Assembly (NCBI GenBank): GCA_963932465.1
Contig: OZ010789.1
Coordinates: forward strand, 591,491,581 to 591,555,580
DNA: 64,000 nt
Origin: Maratus speciosus
Lineage: Eukaryota > Arthropoda > Arachnida > Araneae > Salticidae
Direction of reading: 5' to 3'
Below are positions 1 through 11,202 of the stretch, one piece after another. The notes beneath the pieces are model-generated. The model was not told where the DNA came from and made no database searches. It saw only the letters and a program-made list of their open reading frames with translations. The translations under genes were made by a program, and so were the position numbers. The stretch's first letter is position 1. Each line of letters begins with the position of its first letter.

Positions 1-173
1 GAGAAAAAAAAAATTTAATCTGAATAACAAATATTAGGTAACTAGATTAAGAAGTAAACTTTAATTAGGATCAATGGTATTTTGAAATAAAAGAAGTACA
101 TTATAGGCTTCTCGACAGCATTTCTATTAAAACCCACTTTAAGTTCAATTGTTTTAAACTCTTAAGCATCGTT

Positions 174-1126
174 CAGCCATGGGAAAAAAGTCAACACCAC
201 CTACTAACTCTAAAACTAACTATAACAGAAGAAAGTTACATTTATCTAGCGAAATTTCAAGTCATTTGCATGCTAAATTTTTGAATTATAAACATTCAAA
301 ATGTAGAACTTCTGATGTCAAATTACACTTTCATATTTTTAATAGTATCTCCTGAAATCCTAATCATAATGTGTTAATCTCTTGTGTGGCTATTATGCTA
401 AAAAACACGAACATAAATAAACTGAGTTTATAATTAAAAAAAAATTTAATATAATATCAATTATGAATTGTGAAATTAATATTCGAAAAAACTGTGAATT
501 ACAGCCTACATTATTTTGCTAGATTTACATTAATTAGGTCCTGCTTTATAGGAATTCTAAATTCAAGTTTTTAATCCAAGTAGCTTTCGCATTATGATTT
601 AAAAAAGTGAAAATAATGGTTTAAGGGGTCATCTAGACCGTGCAGAAAAGCATAATTTGAAAAATATATTTTAATCATTTTATTGAAACTTTTGGGCTGG
701 CAATAGACGAAACACATTAAGCGAGTCAAATGGTCGTATTGGCAAGAAACTTTACATTAATGAAAATGGCAGAGTCAATCTGTAGCATTTCAACAATCGA
801 GCACCGAACTTCCATTTGGTAAAAGCTCCTAAAATAGGCCCACATAAAATAGCTAATTTCTCGGAAACTAATCATATGAATTTCATGAAAATTTGGATTT
901 GGGCTAATTGAAGGTTTCGGAATTTATTTCTTGTGTCAAACTTTGGTATTGCTATTGAAAAAAAAAAACAAAGTTTGGGTTCAATTTGATATGTAGATGG
1001 CCCCCTAACCAAATTTTATATACGTCATTTAAAGGTAGATTTTATTTCCAATCGTTTGGAGATAGTCACTTTTTTCTACAATAATTTGTTGCGGAGTTAG
1101 TAAGGAGTGGTTATTTTTTTCTAGGA
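174..1126 (+). repeat. Tc1-type TIR element, diverged copy 1
   Basis: The stretch matches the full-length element at 12556-13615 in the same orientation. Shared blocks include the start (CCTACTAACTC near 210), the middle (TATCTCCTGAAAT near 345, and the segment around GAAATTAATATTCG near 475) and the end (AATTTGTTGCGGAGTTAGTA near 1085). It carries no transposase and is older than copy 2, with many substitutions and indels and no clean right terminus. It is most likely a non-autonomous Tc1/mariner derivative. Confidence 0.7.
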
Positions 1127-1885
1127 ATTCACGTGGCCGCTGTTGTGGAGTTAAATTTAATTTTAATCTTTCTTTAGAATTTAATGATCTATTCATGATA
1201 ACAATTATAGAAGGGAAAATTAAACATACAAATGAAAAATATATTCTAAAAAACCTTCTCAGATGCAAAATTTGTAGCATATGTAAATATATGTGTAAAC
1301 AGTAAAAGAGCTCTATTTATAATTAATATATCTGATTGTTTTTTGTTAGTTAAAACAATGTTTTAAACCATCAGCATCATATTAGGCAGCATGACATTTA
1401 AAAATAATATGTGGGGTATCTTGATTTAAATAATGTTTCTCAATCGACTACTAAGGGGCTGTGGATATATAACGTTATCACATTAGTGGGGAGGAGGTTC
1501 TGGTAGTTGATATCATAAGATATCTTTGGGGGGGGGGGGATTGCTTTTTGATATCGACATCATTTTGACACAAACAAACATTTCTTTTTGAGTAACTTTT
1601 TTTTTTTTACATTCAAATAATCTGTTACCTTTTATTTATTATTGTTTTATATGTTTTTATGAAAATACAAAATTTTTATTAAACCCATTAAATATTTATA
1701 AAATCATTTCATTCTTAAATTTGGTTTCGACAACATTTCACATTCCTATTTTTCTGACAAATGTGCATATAATTCGCTGTTAGAGAAATTGAAAATGATA
1801 CTTGCAAATAATATCATAAGACGAAACGCAATTTTTCACCTTGACTCAACATGAAATATAGAATGTGGACATTAAAAAGGTCCAC

Positions 1886-2405
1886 AATCTTACTTAAAAG
1901 GCGACTAATGTAACGAAAAAGATATTACAAGTTTAAAATATACATTTTATTTAAAACTTCTTAGTACTTTCAAGCCTTCCAGGCTCATCATAAGAGAATA
2001 TCTTAATAACTAAATGTTGTTTATTTATACAAATACGCCACTTTGTTTTGAAAATGAGAGAGCCAATAATTACTAGAGTTGAAAGTAAAAGTAGCCAATT
2101 TAACATCACTAATAACGAATTTAATATCACTTAAAAAACAGTTTGAAATAAAGTGTTTAAGTGTTTGTATTAGAATGCAATTTAGATTAATTGAGCTACT
2201 TCTACTTTCAGCTCTAGTAATTATTGGCTCTCTCACTTTCAAAACAAAGTGACGTATTTGTATAAATAAACAACATTTAGTTATTAATATATTCTCTGAT
2301 AATGGTCCTGGAAGGTTTGAAAGTACTAAGAAGTTTTGGATAAAATGTATATTTTAAACTTGTAACATCTTTTTCATTATATCATTCGCCTTTTAAGTAA
2401 GATTT
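1886..2405. repeat. Large palindrome (foldback element) at the edge of the CRE-like array
   Basis: Two arms of about 200 bp face each other around position 2147. The left arm begins AATCTTACTTAAAAGGCG (1886) and the right arm ends CGCCTTTTAAGTAAGATT. Between them the arms share the segments around 1970 (CAAGCCTTCCAGG) and 2050 (GAGAGAGCCAATAATTAC). The equivalent edge of the second array (38965-38995) lacks this block, so it is probably an insertion. A partial relic of one arm end lies near 23835-23895. Open frames inside it are by-products of the hairpin. Confidence 0.75.
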
Positions 2406-3060
2406 TAGAGGTGCCTGATATCTACCCCTTGTATATCTGCCCCCATACGTCATTTTGACGTCACAGTAGAAGGGGACACATATCCAGTGCTACACAATTT
2501 CACTTTATTCGAGAATTGTATATCCGACCCCTGTATATATGCCTCCATATCAGAAGGGGGCACATATCCAATACAGAGCATTTTATTTTTCTCAAGAGCT
2601 GTATATCCACCCCCTGTATATATGCCCCCATACGTCATTTTGACGTCACGGTTGAAGCGGTCACATATCCAGTCCTACAGAATTTTCCTTTCGTCGAGGG
2701 TGTATATCCGACCCCTGTATATATGCCCCCATACGTCATTTTGACGTCATAGCAAAAGGGGACACATATCAAGGGGGCAGATATCCAATGCTAGGACTTT
2801 TACTTTTGGCGAGAGAGTTGGATATCCGACCCCTGTATATATGCCCCCATACGTCATCTTGACGTCACAGCAGAAGGGGACACATGTCAAGGGGGCAGAT
2901 ATCCAATGCTAGGACTTTTACTTTTGGCGAAAACGTTGGATATCCGACCCCTGTATATATGCCCCCATACGTCATTTTGATGTGTCACAGTAGAGGGGAC
3001 ACATATACATTGCTAAAACATTTTTACGCTCGTCGAGAGTTGGATATTCTGAATATATGT
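2406..3060 (+). repeat. Tandem array 1, about 120-bp unit with CRE-like palindrome
   Basis: About five to six units recur with 118-120 bp spacing in the clearest part (core motifs at about 2742, 2862 and 2980). Each full unit contains TATCCGACCCCTGTATATAT, GCCCCCATACGTCATTTT directly followed by GACGTCA, a GAAGGGGACACATATC block, and in some units a CAAGGGGGCAGATATCCAAT block. The ACGTCA/TGACGT pair forms an inverted repeat and creates the 8-bp TGACGTCA palindrome bound by ATF/CREB factors in animals. Unit 2 has lost its core. The open frames across it are repeat artefacts: both strands are open and nothing in them is conserved beyond the DNA repeat. Confidence 0.85.
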
Positions 3061-3883
3061 TCCTTTCTACGTATAGTTTTTATTGTGGCCGCGAACTATC
3101 ATACGGCTTTATTTATCTAGAAATCTGTAGACGACATTTAGAATGTAACTCACGAATTATATAGATATATATGACGACGTGAGTTTCAAAACTCACTTTA
3201 TCCAAACTTTAGAAAATCGAGTTTCCTCTATGAATCTATTCTATAGGGGGTAAACCTGCATCAAAAAAACACTATAATCTGAAGAAAAAAAAGTTTTATC
3301 GTGTATTTCTGGCAATGTAAAATCTTGTTTTACAGTGAAATAGCATGGGTTTTAATTTGGTTTTCTGGATAAAGCGAGGTTTTAAACTCACGTCCTCATA
3401 TATGCATACAAAATTTATATTGAAAATTTATAACGTTAAAAAAATGTTTAATCATTTTGTTTCCGTTTTAAAATGTTATAGACAGATGATTAGAAAATAT
3501 TTCCAGAAATATTATTGCAGGTTTTCCATCTGAGGTTCATTCCTGCTGATATACGAACAAAACAATGAAGAAAAATGATGCTGGTTGTATAGATTATGAA
3601 ACACTTCCCAACTGCTTTTGCCCGCCTTTAGTTTATCGAAATAATCTGTACTTTCATGCAAATTTTAACATCAAATAAATTTCGTTGAATTTGTTCGAGT
3701 AAACATCATCAAAATGGAATTCAAATAAATTGCTGTAGTATACCCTAATGTATCCGAATTTTTTTTTGTGCCCCCTATAACAACTATAATTGTTAGATAT
3801 AATTTTTTTTTTTTTTTTTGGAGGAACATGCTGCAGAATAAGAATTCTTTCATAAAAAACAGGTACTTTCTGATACATTTCTG

Positions 3884-3919
<36 letters not shown>

Positions 3920-5136
3920 AACGCGTGGAATTGGCGAATTTGGCCGAAAACGTTTTGGAATTCTAATTTGCTTTTTAATGTATTTTTGAGGTATTTTAAA
4001 GTACGTTAAATAATTTTATATTACATATATGCTCATAAAAACAATTTTATTTGTATTTTACACTAATTTTAATTGTAAATTGCTTATATCTTAATTTTCT
4101 AAAGTTATTATGAAAAAATAAATTCGCTTTTTAAAATATCTACAGAAAGTGATTTATATTTTTCTTAATAATTTTAAATTTTCTTGTAATATTAAATTTT
4201 AATTAAGATAATAAATTTTACGAAAAATAATTAACTTTACAATTTTCCAAAAGCTATTATATAATTTATCTATCTGTCCATCTGTCAAGCTTTCCTGCAA
4301 TTTTACTTTCACAGAATCATAAGTATCGTTCAATTGCAATGATATTTATATATATTTAAAAAAATTACGACAATATGTTTTCTATTGAAAATAGTGCGAG
4401 TAGTATTTGTATATTTTTTACTGAGACACACAAACGAATTCTCATACATTTCGACTTACGTATGGTAATTGTTTGAATCGCATGTTTTTTTCCCTCCATT
4501 TTTAGGATTCCGCACTTAAAAAGTAAAAACGGAACAATTATAAGATCACTCATGTGTCTGTCTGTCCGTCTGTCATAGCCATTTTACTTGTAAACTATGG
4601 AACGTGGAAAGTTCTAATTTGTGGGAAGTAATAAAGACTTTTGACCCACATATTTACAGAATGTTTATTCACAAATATATTTAGGGAAAATGTAGAGAGG
4701 CTAATTAAGTGACTTGAAAACAAAATCTTTTCTTTGTATATCGTGTGGGGTATCAGGTTAAAGCTTTCGTAACGCTGAATTCAAAAATACATTTATTTTA
4801 ATTTTAGGCATCATATGTTTAAAGATATCGTCGAAAATGTAGTGTAAAAATACGTCCCCCCTCCCTCTATTTCCGAATCTACTGAATCTAAAATTGTGAA
4901 AAAATTAGAGGTAGTAGATGTTAATTTATAACTTGCAGGAAAATTATAGGAATTACCCTAGGTCACATTGTTTTTTAGAAGAGTGCATTTTTCCGTTACA
5001 CACATATTTCGATTTGCACGCATTCATCTAATGTGTTGAGGAGAGCTGGAGATACCTATCGTAGCAGAAGTATAAAAGCATTGTTGATAATGATTTTCGA
5101 AAAAAATCGTCAGTAATTAGCCAAGATATTAACCCC
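3061..5136. other. A+T-rich interval, no gene seen
   Basis: I see no coding signal. It holds poly(T) tracts near 3800-3820 and 3885-3915 and two short CTGTC-rich stretches (4265-4285 and 4555-4575). Those stretches resemble the reverse complement of the CAGA tails that end the arrays at 6941 and 28750. The segment near 3590 (TAGATTATGAAACACTT) reappears near 27530, so old dispersed repeats are present. Confidence 0.6.
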
Positions 5137-5138
5137 TA

Positions 5139-5576
5139 AGAGGGCTGGTCACTCAGATTCGGAATTCTCCTCCGTAATGTTAAGTCTATGGGCATTTGAT
5201 GCATTCGTATATTTAAAATATCTTCTCGGGAAATTAATTTTTTTAACTTGTATTTTTTATGTACACTTCTTAAAAGATGTTTCGTTTTATCTTAGTTCTC
5301 AAAATATTTCTAAAGTATAAACTTAATTTTATATGAAGCGTTAAAATCTTACTCACAGTTCGCCGGCTTTTAATGCATAAAATATTAAATTCTGCATAGA
5401 TTTTAGAATATTGTGAAAACTAAGAAAAAAAGAGACATCCTTTAAGAAGAATACACAGAAAAAAGATTTTAAAAATATGAATTTCCCGAGAAGATATTTT
5501 AAATATACGAATGCATCAAAAGTCCATAGACTTAACATTACGGAGGAGAGTTCCGAATCTGAGTGACCAGCCCTCT
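5139..5576. mobile_element. Hairpin MITE with TA target duplication
   Basis: Long terminal inverted repeats of about 190 bp begin AGAGGGCTGGTCACTCAGAT at the left and end with its complement at the right (GTGACCAGCCCTCT). The arms are separated by a short loop near 5357. Both ends abut the dinucleotide TA (5137-5138 and 5577-5578), as expected of Tc1/mariner-superfamily insertion. No transposase is encoded; the open frame inside is one arm read on the minus strand. Confidence 0.8.
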
Positions 5577-5578
5577 TA

Positions 5579-6125
5579 AAGACATGGACGGTTTATACAA
5601 ACATAATGACAGGGACGGCGTACTCTATGTACCATCAAAGCAATAAAAGTCAAATTGTTAAAAACCGACTAATTTAATTATAATTAATCACATAAATTCT
5701 TTGGGATTCGTCACTAGTTTGGATTGAGTAGATCTCTCAATACGCATCCCGTGTCTTTAAAAGTTAATTAAAAACCTATATGGGAAAACGCGGCACGGAC
5801 CAAGGCGGAGTTGCATCTTTGTGACCTCCTTTCGGAGCGTGCTTAGAACAATGTCAAGTTTAAACTTTGAACAAGGGTTTTGTTTTAGCTACACCGTAAA
5901 AAGAAAAGATTATTACGACGCTGAATTTAGTTTTAGGAAATGCCAAATGAAGTTTAAATATGCACTAGTTTTATTGTGAGTACCGAATTAAATTCATCAT
6001 AAACAGGTTAGGATAAGATTAAAACTAGTCGGATGTATCAATCCCAAAACTTTCTTCTATCTCATACATGTTAATATTTCAAAATTCGCTATCACACTGC
6101 CAAAATTAAATGGCAATCTATGCAT
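5579..6125. other. Interval without recognisable feature
   Basis: I see no gene here. A slightly GC-richer patch lies at about 5785-5850, but no open frame or known motif covers it. Confidence 0.5.
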
Positions 6126-7113
6126 CTCAGGAGGATTCTAAAGGTATGAAATTCCGTGCATTAGTTCTTGAGATATGACTATCGCTGAAATCGTCTAAAT
6201 CCAGCAAAATGCTGCCTAGCAGCGCCACCTATTGGGTGATTTATACCAAATCCTAATCAGCAACAATTTATGTCAACGTCTGACTGAATTTGAAGTTTGG
6301 AGAAAATCCGTGCATTAGTTTTTGAGATAGAGCTATAGCGAAAATCGTGAAAATTCCTGCATAGCAGCGCCACCTATTGGGTGATTAACACCAAATCCTA
6401 AGTAACAACAACTTGTGTCAACATACAACTAAATCTGAAGTTAGATGAAAATTCGTCCATTAGTTCTATAGATAAAGCTATTGAGGCAATCCTGAAAAAG
6501 GCAGCACAGAAGCGCCACCTGTTGGACGATTTACACCAACACATAATCAGTTGCAAGTCATATCAAGGACTAACTGAATCTGAAGTTTGATGAAAATCCG
6601 TGCGTTAGTTTTTAAGATAGAGCTATTGGGAAAATCGTGTAAATCCTGCAAAATTCATCATAACAGCGCCACCTGTTGGGCGATTTACACCAAAACGTAA
6701 TCAGCATCATTTCATATGAAGGACTAACAAAATCTGAAGTTTGATCAAAATCCGTGCATTAGTTCGTGAGATAGAGCTATTGCAAAAATCGTGAAAAATG
6801 CAGCATAGCAGCGCCACCTTTTGAGAGATTTACACCAAAAACTAATCAGGTTCAATTTGTATTAGGGACTAACAGAATATAATTTTTTATTAAATTCCGT
6901 GCATTAGTTCTTGAGATAGAGCGCCCACAAAATTTGTGTCACATACACACAGACAGACAGACAGACAGACAGACTCACAGAGTCACAGACAGACATTTTG
7001 TAAAAACATGTTTTTTGGAATCTCTGACCCCTAAAACGTGTAAATCCGTCGAAAACCGGAATTCGAAAATTTTCATGAATTTAATACTTTCTTCTTGTAA
7101 AGATAGAAGAAAG
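6126..7113 (+). repeat. Tandem array of about 146-bp units ending in (CAGA)n and a tail
   Basis: Five units carry the block AGCGCCACCTATTGGG(T)GAT or variants at about 6220, 6365, 6511, 6664 and 6809, a spacing of 145-154 bp. Each unit also has a TCCGTGCATTAGTT...GAGATAGAGCTATT block. The array is closed at 6941-6993 by an imperfect ACAGACAGACAG tract, followed by a tail with GTAAAAACATGTTTTTTGG and a TACTTTCTTC...GAAGAAAGTA inverted repeat at about 7088-7113. Units followed by a CAGA tract and hairpin tail look like a dispersed arthropod repeat family. I do not know its name and see no protein. Confidence 0.75.
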
Positions 7114-7390
7114 TAAAAAGGGTTATACACAATAGCAATATTTGATATTATTTAGGCTTCATATCTCTTTGAACTTTTATGGTATACCCACTCATACTTT
7201 TCTAGTATATACAGCTATACCCAAGTCTGCGTTATATAGTTTTTAAAAAAGACTTATTATTTTTTTACAAACATTTTTTTTAATAATGCAGTTAATAATT
7301 CATATATTTATTGTATAGAAGCCTCTGAGCGCGAGTAATACTCGCGCTTGACCGTTTATTTAGAATGAAATGAAAGTTTTTATATATATA

Positions 7391-7528
7391 CGGGTGTTTC
7401 ATAAAAGATGGGCAAAACTTTCAGAGGTGATAATACACATCCAAACAAACAACTTTCATCAAAGAATGCATGGTTGGAAATGAAACGCAAATGTGTTAGA
7501 GGGCGCCGAAGGTCACGTTGTTATACGA

Positions 7529-7586
<58 letters not shown>

Positions 7587-7998
7587 ACACACAAAGAACG
7601 ATTAAGTGGCAACTGCCTGTTGGGAAACCGCTCTTCATACAATCGTTGAGCTTCTGATCCCTTTCCCTTTGGAGGTTCGTAGATAAAGTTTATATCGGCC
7701 TTTTCCTTATTAGTGAAGGATAACATCACGCGATACATTCCTACCACGATTGACAGTTGCACTCTCAGATCAGCGGTTTTTGTGTATTAATCGAAGCGAA
7801 ATTTTGCATACGCGTTCTTATTCTTCCCCATATCACCTTTGTATGCTATTAGTGTCCCATAACTTGCAGCAGGAATTTAGTTTTAACCGCTGATTGAACC
7901 AAGTTTCAAAATGCGCCAGTATGTTTGCGTTTCATTTCCAACAATGCATGTGTACTATCACCTCTTAAAGTTTTGCCCATCTTTTATGAAACACCCTG
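7391..7998 (-). mobile_element. Short TIR element carrying a DUF4817-type transposase start
   Basis: The ends are inverted repeats: GGGTGTTTCATAAAAGATGG at 7391 and its complement ending at 7998. The match continues inward for about 50 bp (GGCAAAACTTTCAGAGGTGATA), and CATGGTTGGAAATGAAACGCA recurs inverted near 7925. The interior keeps only the start of a transposase gene on the minus strand and is split by a pure A tract of about 55 bp at 7530-7585. The element is too short to be autonomous, so it is a deletion derivative or decayed copy. Confidence 0.75.
7588..7762 (-). pseudogene. DUF4817-domain transposase, N-terminal fragment
   Basis: About 57 residues remain before the frame runs into phenylalanines encoded by the A/T tract. 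Visible motifs are FTNKEKADINFIY, then EAQRLYEERFPNRQLP. These match the helix-turn-helix DUF4817 domain found at the N terminus of many arthropod transposases, whose usual pattern is (E)-x-ADI-x-x-IYGE...AxxLYxERFPNRxxP. In intact proteins this domain binds DNA and precedes a DDE catalytic domain of about 250 residues; nothing of that domain is present here. The first ATG (7762) may not be the native start, because the recognisable domain begins about 16 residues in. Function is lost. Confidence 0.75.
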
Positions 7999-8396
7999 TA
8001 TATATATACACACACACACACACACAATATATACTATAACAGAGCACTACTCAAAAGGGCATGCATTACTTTACAATCTATTTACAGGCACATAAGAAAA
8101 GTAAAACATTGGGACTATGAATCATGCAATTTTTAAATTGTTGTTTTGTTTCACTATTTTAATAGCCTTTTGACTTCAACGTTTTTCCAAGTAGATTTTT
8201 GATATTTAGAATTTTAATAAATAGTCCGAGACAAATAACAACACAATGTGTCAAACATTTTATGGTAGGTATTTGAGGCATCCTGAAAATTTGTATAACA
8301 CTACATTTGTAATATCTGAATACAAAATCGAAGGTCAAGCTGAAGGATCGTGACACTTAGCCAACCCGTGAATTTTTAAATTTCCAAAATTTTCGT

Positions 8397-8435
<39 letters not shown>

Positions 8436-9492
8436 CAAAAATCCTCGAGGCATTTTGAAATTTTAATACCTTCAAATTTAGTATTTAATGAAATAAAAAA
8501 TATAAAAGCCAGACTATTTAGTGTGACCAAAAACTGTGCCAGGTGGTTTCAAGTGGAATTTTATAACTATCGAAAAAAAGTATTTGAGGCCCGCTGAGAC
8601 TGAGGCAGAATAATATTTATACCTAGAAAAAATATTTTGAAAAGGACAGACGATTTTGGTGGAACTTTCTACTTGCCAGATGATAGGGAATGTTAAGCGC
8701 GGGTGTCAGTAAAGCTGGACTTGCGGTGCCTCGCTGGAGATTCATTTACTGACTTATGATACAAACAAAGCGTAAACCGCGTTGCACCTGTAGAAAGGTG
8801 AATATCTTAAGATGACTATCTTAAGACTATCTTAAGATGGCTATCTTAAGATGAATTTCAACTGGATGCGTGCACAATCACAACAAATCTAATTGCGATA
8901 GGCTTTCGCAAGACTACGTGACTCATAGCAAGCGTGCAGTTGTTCGAAAAATTTTGGAGTAGTTAAAATTTTTTTATTCGTAGTACATGTGCAGCTTTAG
9001 AAGTGCTATTTTTTGTATTTTAAAATACTTTTCTTTTTATATAGTATGCGTTACTTATATATATTTATCATGGAAATAATATATATATATATATATATAT
9101 ATTTGTGTTATTTACACAAAAAGCAATGGAAAAATCACGGTTTTTAGTGAAAAAAACTCTACAAAAAAAAGTCGTGAAGTGTTGGAAATTCCGCAAAAAC
9201 ATATAGTCTAAGAGCAAGCAGCGTAAAGAAAAGTAATTTTAACAAGGCTAATTTTTCTAGGGATTTTAGACGGATAAATATTTATAATTGTTATTTGTAT
9301 TTTCTCCTTTTCTGACTAAATAAAGAGCTATTTCTTCAAACGTCTGTCCTTATTTAAGTTAAATTTTACTATCTGGTAAGAAACTTTGTTAAATATCTAT
9401 CTGCACACCCAGTGTTGTAATTAGACGTTGGTATTATTTTGTTGTACCAACAACATTGTTGCCAAGCATAATAGTTGGCACTAAAAGAAATT
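7999..9492. other. Intergenic sequence with simple repeats
   Basis: No gene is seen. It contains (CA)n at about 8008-8026, a poly(A) tract at 8399-8434, a short palindromic ATCTTAAGAT cluster at 8801-8854 and an (AT)n run at 9079-9103. A GC-richer patch at 8695-8790 has no recognisable frame. Confidence 0.6.
8801..8854. repeat. Cluster of four ATCTTAAGAT palindromes
   Basis: The self-complementary 10-mer ATCTTAAGAT, or a one-base variant, occurs four times within 54 bp, separated by G/GAC/GGC-type spacers. It is visible directly in the sequence. It may be a local slippage array; I know of no assigned function. Confidence 0.7.
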
Positions 9493-10764
9493 TCTCTCTA
9501 TTCTAAAAAACAGCAACTTATGCTGTCACCGCTGTTCTGAATTTTTTGTGACCGGAGGTATTTCTCCGTTAATATTAAGAAAAATATTGCATACAAAAAT
9601 ATGAAAATCGGCGGTGTTATTGAGAAATGTTTGATAAACACGCTGATGCAGACAGTTTTCAAATCGAAGAATTATTTTAAGAGATATTTAATGCTAAATT
9701 TGGACAAAGTCGTTCCATTAAAAAAGTTTTATAGGAGCAAAAACTATACATCGGAATTTAATCATTTTTAGATCATATTATACGTTATAATTTCCCGGTG
9801 TGCAGAATGAATTTATTTTTTAAATTTGACACATTTTTTGAGCTTTTATTTCTATTTTAAATTCAAATTTTCAGCATTTCGAGAGATATTTTTCACTTAT
9901 TTTAGAAAATTATACTAATTTAACCTGTTTCCAACTGTATAAACAGCGCAAACAATAATGCTTGCTTCAAATTAAACATTTATTTACACGTGACTATTAA
10001 ACACAGAAAAAAAAACTTTCAAATTAGAATTAAATAATTATGTATAAAAAGCAGGAACTTATTGAAAATTACTTCATAAAAACTATAGTTACACGTGAAT
10101 TTTAACAGAGAAAGGATTTTGTAAAATTATAAATTCATTAACATGCGTTAGAAGTCTTAAATAGGAGAAATTACGTCACATTTACGTCACATTACACTTA
10201 TTACGTAAAATGAACAAAAAATAATATTGCAAAATAGTTTAAATTTAAAATTGCGCGAGACATTTATTTGATATTTCGAGATGAACTTTTCAACCATTTT
10301 TGTTGGGATTTTTGTTAAAAACGATGTATTTAAAATGTCGTTCATTTATTTATTTACTTATTGAACAACAAACATACGACTTGTGTGCTTGACATGAGAG
10401 CCCGCTTATAATCTCTTATTTAAAAGAACTTTCCTTTCGCTTTGTTAAAAAATACCGGGAGACAAAAACTCTGTTTACTTAATTCATTTTATATTAGCTT
10501 ATTTTGAAATGTTTAACTGGTTTTATTTAATCAAAGAGGAAAACAGCCATAGTATCGTTTAACAGCAGCTGATTTTTCCTTAAAATTCCCCAATCAATGA
10601 GAAATGAATAGAAACCCGTTTATAGGCAGATCGCCACTGTTTTTTAAATTATAATTCAATCTGTCAAAATCTTTTTAAAGCCGACCAAATTAACGTGCTT
10701 TTATAAACTGCGGTGTCTGAACGGGGGTTGGCGAGCGTAACTCGTAGGAGTACGATTCCACTAA
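9493..10764 (+). mobile_element. Helitron-like non-autonomous element, copy A
   Basis: This 1.27-kb block is the reverse-complement partner of 43030-44435. Homology starts at TCTCTCTATTCTAAAA and runs through, among others, TTTGTGACCGGAGGT (9548), CATTAACATGCGTTAGAAG (10137) and GGGGGTTGGCGAGCGTA (10723). At the 3' end a weak GGA...TCC stem is followed by CTAA and a host T, fitting the Helitron rule of TC at the 5' end and stem-loop plus CTRR at the 3' end. The base before TC is T rather than the expected A. No Rep/helicase is present, so it would depend on an autonomous relative. Confidence 0.6.
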
Positions 10765-11202
10765 TACATGAAAAAAAATTGTCGCTATGAAAATGAGTAT
10801 TTAAAAAATATATAATTTAAAAATTACAGACGTTTACGAACTGTTTTATTAAATCAGTACAAATATATACTTAAAACAGAATAAAATATATTTAATAAAA
10901 TAAACAAATTAAAACTACAGGCTCTTTTATAGCTATACAATAAACATTTCATTAACTCAATAAGACAGGATGACATCCATCAAAATACATCTCACAGTCA
11001 GTAATAAATGCAAGTTATAACTTATTAATAAATATTTTTTATTCGAAAAACAGCAAAATATTATGTTTTGTGAGTTTACAAATAAGTAATAATAAAATAA
11101 ATAACGTTCAATAAATAGCAAATGACAATGTTAGGTGCGGATTGCAAAAAACATCCTTTGTATGGTCAGAATTGAAATAAAGGGTGTATTAGCATATGCA
11201 TT
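10765..11202. other. A+T-rich interval, no gene seen
   Basis: I see no conserved frame, TIR or tandem repeat between the Helitron-like copy A and the Penelope-like relic. Confidence 0.5.

Noticed and set aside
1029..1280. 83-codon minus-strand frame at the end of TIR copy 1
   Set aside because: It crosses the edge of a non-coding repeat, and its N-terminal part lies in unrelated sequence.
2450..3120. Several 60-85-codon frames across array 1
   Set aside because: Same cause: tandem repeat without stops, no domain, no consistent start.
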